A DNA stretch of 64,000 nucleotides from contig CM053337.1 of NCBI GenBank assembly GCA_028583605.1, forward strand, positions 21,902,264 to 21,966,263. The letters are read 5' to 3'. The notes under the pieces were generated by a model that did no database searches, was not told the origin of the DNA, and saw only the letters and a program-made list of their open reading frames with translations. Positions 58,107 to 64,000 of this stretch are shown here, in pieces. How positions within the stretch are numbered: the first letter of the stretch is position 1; every line of letters begins with the position of its first letter. The position numbers were made by a program, and so were the translations under genes. Source of the DNA: Dastarcus helophoroides. Its lineage: Eukaryota; Arthropoda; Insecta; Coleoptera; Bothrideridae.

Positions 58107-58257
58107 GAAATACATAACTTGTCCCCTGAAACCAAGAAAGATTAAAAAACATAACAAAGGTTGCTCTAATAGTATTTTTTAATCTTTTTTGGTTTCAGGG
58201 GACAAGTTCTGTATTTCAATTTTTGAAGATAACCAAGGACCAGTCCGTTCCATCAAA
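58107..58257. mobile_element. foldback element with deleted centre, nested in the hAT element
   Basis: Left arm GAAATACATAACTTGTCCCC, TGAAACCAAGAAAGATTAAA; short centre GGTTGCTCTAATAG; right arm TTGGTTTCAGGGGACAAG and AACCAAGGACCAGTCCGTTC. The hammerhead-like part is missing. Confidence 0.8.
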
Positions 58258-59554
58258 ATTAATTTATATCAAAAAAAAATTGTTTTCTTTAATTCCGAAA
58301 ATGATATTTTTTTTTAAATGTTGTTTACTAATAAAAAATTACTACTTTTCTAGAAATATGATTAACTTTCTCTTGAGTTTAATCTTTAAATTTCGATCTT
58401 TTTTTAATGGAAATTTGAGTTTTAAATTCGAACTTGAGAATTTCAAGAATAAATTTAACATTTCTAGAAAAATTGTAAATTCCGATTTAGAATTTTCTTT
58501 GGTCCTCCAGTAGTAGTAATTTTTTAAAGAAATATCAAATTGTAAAAAAGGTTGAAATTTACAAGGTTCATTTTTTTTTTACAGTCCAATATATTTCCCA
58601 AAGTTTTCTTATTTTTATGCAGATTTAACGTTTATTTTCCCTAAACTTATGCTTAACAAAAAATTTCGACTTTTTTTCAAATTTCGATATTTTTCTGTAA
58701 GAAATTTACAAAATAAAATGAACTTTAAAATATTAAAATTTCTTTAAAAAACTTAAATTTCCAATGAGAGAGAAATCAAAATTTCTACAAGAAAAAATAT
58801 TTCAAAGACAAAATCTACAGGAAAAGTCGAAAATTAAAAAAAAAATGTTTGTATAAAATGTTTAGAGAAAAACACAAATGTTATAGGAAAACAAAGCAAA
58901 ATTTCTTAGAGAAAAAATCTAAATTTGAAAAAAAAATTTGAAATATCTTGACAAAAGTCGAAATTTTTTGCTTTTCCCAAAATGTTGAAATTTTTATAGA
59001 GCCTTTGGGGTTTTTTCCAAACATGTTTTGTCAAAACTACAAATTAAAATGAACCTTAAATTGTCCAAAGTGTCGTGAAAAAACTTGACATTTTTAAAGC
59101 AAATTAGAGGAACATAAAGAAAAATCTGGAGAAGTTGGAATTTCTAGTAGAAATTTTAAGAACAACACTTTCGGAAAAAATGGAAATTTCGAGTATATTT
59201 ATTTTTATAAAATATTTAGGAAAAATGGAAACTTTTCAGAAAAAAATCAAAATTTCCTAAAAAAATCGAAATATCTAAAAAAAAACTCAAAATTTTTATA
59301 CAAAATGGGATTTGGGGTAAAAATTCAAAGATACCATATTAACTTATTTTTTAGAGAAATAGTAAAATACGAGATGAGTTGAATTTAGATTTTTCCTTGG
59401 AATTGTAATTATTTTCTCAAAATATTGACATTTTCAAAAAAATTTGAATTTTTTCTTAATATTTTAATTTCTGCTCGAAATATTTTCTTCCTCAAAACTT
59501 TTACAAAAATTAGTTTTTAAAAATGTGATTTTGATTAAAATTAAAAATAAAATA

Positions 59555-60102
59555 AGTTTTTAAATGTCGTAATTTCGTGAAAGAAACCTAAAATTTCTAT
59601 AAAAAGAAATCAGTGAGGATTTAAAATTTTCACAAAAAATTGTTTAATGAAAATTGTTCGGAAAATTTTGAGAAAAAAACTCGTAAGCGAAATTGGGGGT
59701 GCTGCAGTTCCACAGTGCCTATACGCCAGCCGCCACTGTTTTTAAATGTCGTAATTTCGTGAAAGAAAGCTAAAATTTCTATAAAAAGAAATCAGAGAGG
59801 ATTTAAAATTTCCACAAAAAAATGTTTAATGAAAATTGTTCGGAAAATTTTGAGAAAAAAACTCGTAAGCGAAATTGGGGGTGCTGCAGTTCCACAGTGC
59901 CTATACGCCAGCCGCCACTGTTCTTAAATGTCGTAATGTCGTGAAAGAAACCTAAAATTTCTATAAAAAGAAATCAGAGAGGATTTAAAATTTCCACAAA
60001 AAATTGTGTATTGAAAATTGTTCAGAAAATTTTGAGAAAAAAACTAGTAAGCGAAATTGAGGGTGCTGCAATTCCACAGTGCCTATACGCCAGCCGCCAC
60101 TG
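59555..60102. repeat. three tandem 182-bp copies of the hAT right end
   Basis: Each copy runs TAAATGTCGTAATTTCGTGA ... CGAAATTGGGGGTGCTGCAG ... CAGCCGCCACTG. The GGTGCTGCA landmark lies at about 59698, 59880 and 60062. Every copy keeps the terminal inverted repeat, so three possible right ends exist; only the last abuts the target duplication. Confidence 0.9.
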
Positions 60103-60110
60103 CTACTGAG

Positions 60111-60240
60111 CATCGGTGCTTATGTAGAGTAGTAATCTTATGGTTTCGCGTCAAAATCACGCTAAATTGCATTCTCAACATACTTTGATGTTATACAGAT
60201 CAGGAAAGTTGAACACAGTCTATAGACACAATATAATGGC
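60111..60240. other. short unique stretch
   Basis: Host sequence flanking the hAT element before the next array. Nothing recognised. Confidence 0.4.
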
Positions 60241-63200
60241 AAAATAGGGGAGCACGTTTAGAGGACTTGCAGACGATTCTTTAAAATTTGCAATTGTTCT
60301 TATGGAGCTTCTTGGTCAAGTTAGTTTTGATCTGAAAAGTTATATATTTGATGGTTCATCAGTATTGCAACTGTTTTCCCACGAAGTCTTCTAAAATTTG
60401 CAAATATTCCCTTGGAGTGTCCCGATCAAACTAATTTTGAGTTAAAATGATAGCAGTTTGGTAGTTCATCAGTATTTCAATTGTTTTGCCACCAAACATT
60501 CCCTTCTTGGAGAATCGCAGGTAAAATAATGTTATGTTAAAAAGTTGGATATTTGGTGGTCCATTTGGTAGTTGTTTTCCCATGAAATCTCTAAAACTTG
60601 CAAACCTTTTGACCTAAGCGTTAGGCATTTAGTAGTTGTTATTTGGTGGTACATCTGGTAGTTGTTTTGCCATTGAATCTTTAAATTTCGGAAATGTTTT
60701 GGGCCAAACGTTTAGCATTCAGTAGTTCATCACTATTTCGATTGTTTGTTCACGAAAAATTTTCTAAAAATCACAAATGTGCTTTTGGAGATCCATAGAC
60801 AAAATAGTGTTAGATTAAAAAGTTGGCGCGTTGGTGGTTCATCAGTATGGCATTTGTCTTCTTATTAAATCTTATCTAAAATGTGCAAATGTTTTCATGG
60901 AGCAACCTCATCAAAATCATTTTGAGTTAAAATGTTAGTCATTTGGTAGTTTGTCAGTATTACAATGGTTCTGTCACGAAACATTCTCTTCTTAGATAAT
61001 CATAGACAAAATAATTTTATGTTAAAAATTTGGGTATCTGGTGGTTAATTTGGCAGTTGCTGTTTTGTGAAGTCTCTAAATTTCGTAAATATTTTTAGTG
61101 AAACGCATTTAATAGTTCATCAGTATTTCAACTGGTTGTTCACGAATAAATCTCTTAAATTTCCAAATGCCTCTTAGACCGTCGAAGGCAAAATCATTTT
61201 GTACTAAAGAGTTAGGTATTCGGTGGTTCATCGTTCTTGCTATTATTTTCTCAAGAAATCTTCTCTAGAATTCGTAAACGTTCTCATGAAGCATCTTGAT
61301 CAAAATAATTTTGAATTAAAATGTTGGCCATTTGGTAGTCCATCAGTATTTCAATTGTCTATTTACAAAAAAATTTCCTGAATTAGCAAATGTGTTCTTG
61401 AATACCCATAGGCAAAATAATATTCCATTAAAAAGTAGAATATTTGGTGGTTCATCAGTATTGCAATCGTTTTCCCATGAAATCATGTCTAAAATTTGCA
61501 AAAGTTCTCTTGGAGCATCTCAATCAAAATATTTTTGGGTTAAAATGTTGGCCATTTGCTAGTTTATTAGTATTTCAATTGTTTTGCTACGAGTACTTGG
61601 TGGTTCATCTCCTAGTTCTTTTGCCATGAAACCTTTAAATTTTGGAAATGTTTGAGGCAAACATTTGGCATTTAGTAGTTTATTATTATTTTAATTGTTT
61701 ATTCAACAAAAATTAAACCTCACAAATGTGCTCTTGGAGGTCCACAGGCAAAATAGTATTACATTAAAAGGTTAGATATTTGATGGTTCATCAGTATTGC
61801 AGTTGTTTTCCCATAAAATATTCTCTAAAATGTGCAAATGTTCTCATGGAGCATCCTGATCAAAATAATTTTGAGCTCAAAAGTTAGGCATTAGGTAGTT
61901 CATCAGTATTGCATATGTTTTCCCTTAAAATCTTTTCTAAAATTTGTAAATGTCTTTATGGAGCACCCCAATAAAGTAATTTTGATTTAAAATGTTGGCC
62001 ATTTGATAGTTCATCATTATTTCAACTGTTTTGTTCCAAAACATTATTTTCTTTTTGGAAAATCACGGGTAAAATAATATTATGTTAAGAAATTTGGTAT
62101 TTGATAGTTCATCAGGTAATTCTTTTGCCATGGAACCTTTAAATTTCGGGAATGTTTTGAGCCACAAGTTTGGCATTTAGTAGTTCATCACTATTTCAAT
62201 GTTTGCTCACGAAAAATGTTCTTAATTCACAAATGTGCTGGTGGAGGTGGTGGAGGTCCATAGGCAAAATAGTATTAGGCTAAAAAGTTGGAGATTTGAT
62301 GGTTGATTAGTACGGCAGTTGTTTTCCCATGAAATATTCTTTACAAGCTGCAAATATTCTCATGGAGCATGCTGATCAAAATGATTTTGAGCTCAAAAGT
62401 AAGGCATTAGGTAGTTCATCTGTATTGCATATCTTTTTCCATAAAATCTTCTCTTAAATTTGCAAATGTCCTCTTAGAGCATCACGATTAAGCTAATTTT
62501 AAGTTAAAATATTGGCCATTTGGTAGTTTATCAGTATTCCAATTATTTTGTTACGAAACATTCTCTTCTTAGAGAACCAAAGGCAAAAGAATGTTATGTT
62601 AAGGACTTTGGTATTTGGTGGTTCATCTGGTTGTTGTTTTGCCATAAAATCTTTAAATTTTGGTAATGTTTTGAGCTAAACGTTTGGCTTTTAGTAGTTC
62701 ATTAGTATTTTAATTGTATATTCGGCAAAAATGTTCTGAACTTCACAAATGTGCTCTTGAAGGTCCACAGGCAAAACAGTATTACATTAAAAAGTTGGAC
62801 ATTTGATGGTTCATCAGTATTGCAGTTGTTTTCCCGAGAAATATTCTCTAAAATTTGCAAATATTTTCATGAACCATCCTGGTTAAAATAATTTTGTTAT
62901 GCATTAGGTAGTTCATCATTCATTCTCGAAAATTTTTAAATGCTTCTTGGGCCGTCAAAAACAACATAATTTTATGCTAAAAAGTTTAGTCTTTGGCGAT
63001 GCATCAATAGTACAATTTTTTTCCCATAAAATTTTCTCTAAAATTTGCAAATCTCTTTATGGAGCATTCCAATTAAAGTAATTTTGATTTAAAATGTTGG
63101 CTATTTGGTAGTTCATCAGTATTTCAATTGTTTTGCCACAAAACATTTTCTTCTTGGAGGATCACATGCATAATAAGGTTATGGTAAAAAATTTGGTATT

Positions 63201-64000
63201 TGGTGGGTCATCTGGTAGTTGTTTTGCCATGACATCTTTAAATTTCGAAAATATTTGAGCCAAACGTTTGGCATTTAGTACTTTATTATTATTGCAATGT
63301 TTGTTTCCGAAAATTTTTCTCAGATTCACAAATGTACTATTGGAAGTCTATAGGCCAAATAGTATTAGGTTAAAAAGCTGAAGATTTGTTGCTTCACCAA
63401 TATGGCAGTTGTTTTCTCATAAAATATTCTTTAAAATTTTCAAATGTTCCCATAAGGCTTTCTGACCAAATTACTTTTGATTTAAAAATTTAGATATTTG
63501 GTGGTTCATCAGTACTGCAACTGTTTTCGCATGAAATCTTCTCCAAAATTCTTAAAATATTCTCATGAAGAATCTTGATCAAAGTTTAAAATGTTGTCCA
63601 TTTGGTAGTTCATCAGTATTTCAATTGTTTTGCCACCAAACATTCCCTTCTTGGAGAATCGCAGGTAAAATAATATTATGCTAAAAAGTTAGGTATTTGG
63701 TGGTACATCTGGTAGTTGTTTTGCCATTGAATCTTTAAATTTCGAAGACGTTTGAGCCAAACGTTTAGCAGTTAGTAGTTCATCACTATTTCGTTTGTTT
63801 GTTCACGAAAAATTTTCTGAGAATCACAAATGTGCTTTTGGAGATCCATCAGCAAAATAGTATTAGATTAAAAAGTTGGAAATTTGGCAGTTCATCAGTA
63901 TGGCAGTTGTTTTCTTATTAAATCTTCTCTGAAATGTGCAAATGTTTTCATGGAGCAACCTAATCAAAATCATTTTGAGCTAAAATGTTGGTCATTTGGT
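60241..64000. repeat. satellite-like array of 100-115-bp monomers with a 3.1 kb higher-order unit, running off the window
   Basis: The phrase TTTGGTAGTTCATCAGTATT and variants (GGTGGTTCATCTGGTAGTTG) recur about every 100-115 bases throughout. Monomer types appear in a fixed order. The stretch with GCCACCAAACATTCCCTTCT occurs at 60488 and again at 63632 (3144 bases apart). The stretch GCTTTTGGAGATCCAT is at 60781 and 63834 (3053 apart). Both are followed by near-identical sequence. Frames at 61332 and 61444 are by-products. Confidence 0.85.

Larger units (their letters stand above)
55874..60102. mobile_element. hAT-type non-autonomous element, 4229 bp, with perfect 8-bp target duplication
   Basis: Left end CAGTGGCGGCTCGTAGCC and right end GCCAGCCGCCACTG share the 11-bp terminal inverted repeat CAGTGGCGGCT. 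The direct repeat CTACTGAG flanks both sides (55866-55873 and 60103-60110). An 8-bp duplication with CAG-type ends is diagnostic of the hAT superfamily. No transposase is present. The interior is T-rich motif filler on the left, A-rich on the right, with a foldback element inserted at 58107-58257. GGGGGTGCTGC occurs near both ends (55911 and 59695 onward). Confidence 0.9.

Noticed and set aside
60241..64000. CRISPR-like regular repeats
   Set aside because: The repeats are contiguous satellite monomers with no unique spacers, in a eukaryotic genome.

Overview
This is an insect nuclear genome window, most likely from a beetle (the order is an inference; the evidence does not fix it). It is very AT-rich, gene-poor and repeat-dominated. 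Support for an insect comes from intron-containing genes for short secreted cuticle-type proteins with tiny first exons, a decayed Ty1/copia element with a copia-style primer site, hAT-type transposon ends and satellite-like arrays. Nothing looks bacterial. All coordinates were read by eye; repeat borders are approximate, gene exon borders are exact to the splice signals I could see.

Genes. Three related small secreted-protein genes were recovered by joining a 12-base first exon to a second exon: 4818-4446 (minus, 102 aa), 10119-10542 (plus, 117 aa) and 19828-26250 (plus, 114 aa, with a roughly 6.1 kb intron). They share the gene plan (four codons, phase-0 intron, rest of signal peptide), a D/S-T-x-x-x-G-P-S/D-G-T/S motif and a short aromatic C-terminal tail. 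A fourth real coding piece is a single thrombospondin type-1 repeat exon at 38093-37920 (minus), presumably one exon of a long ADAMTS/ADAMTSL/papilin-type extracellular matrix gene with large introns.

Mobile DNA. 26.3-32.2 kb is a dead copia retrotransposon (gag, zinc knuckle, protease, integrase, RT, RNase H all recognisable) with an internal three-fold repeat, a second internal duplication and a nested LINE 3' end. 55874-60102 is a 4.2 kb hAT-type non-autonomous element with a perfect 8-bp target duplication and a triplicated right end. 5.57-8.6 kb has hAT-like GC-rich ends around AT-rich filler. A foldback family built on one palindromic arm occurs at least seven times.

Ribozyme-bearing repeats. 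The most interesting signal is a dispersed repeat at 3.24-3.62, 8.82-9.01 and 11.93-12.33 kb that carries a well-formed type I hammerhead ribozyme motif with a palindromic minimal stem III. One copy looks like a roughly 380-bp unit, as in animal retrozymes. The foldback family carries a second, degenerate hammerhead-like core, and a third, decayed, unrelated one sits near 39.2 kb.

Arrays. Tandem or higher-order arrays: 168-bp (1.56-3.24 kb), 540-bp (6.5-7.6), 480-bp (12.4-14.9), 290-bp (16.4-18.2), 545-bp (23.2-24.8), 280-bp units inside larger blocks (39.9-54.2) and 100-115-bp monomers in a 3.1 kb higher-order unit (60.2-64.0). Most of the filler is a degenerate short motif (AAATTTCGACTTTTT-like) whose orientation flips in blocks.
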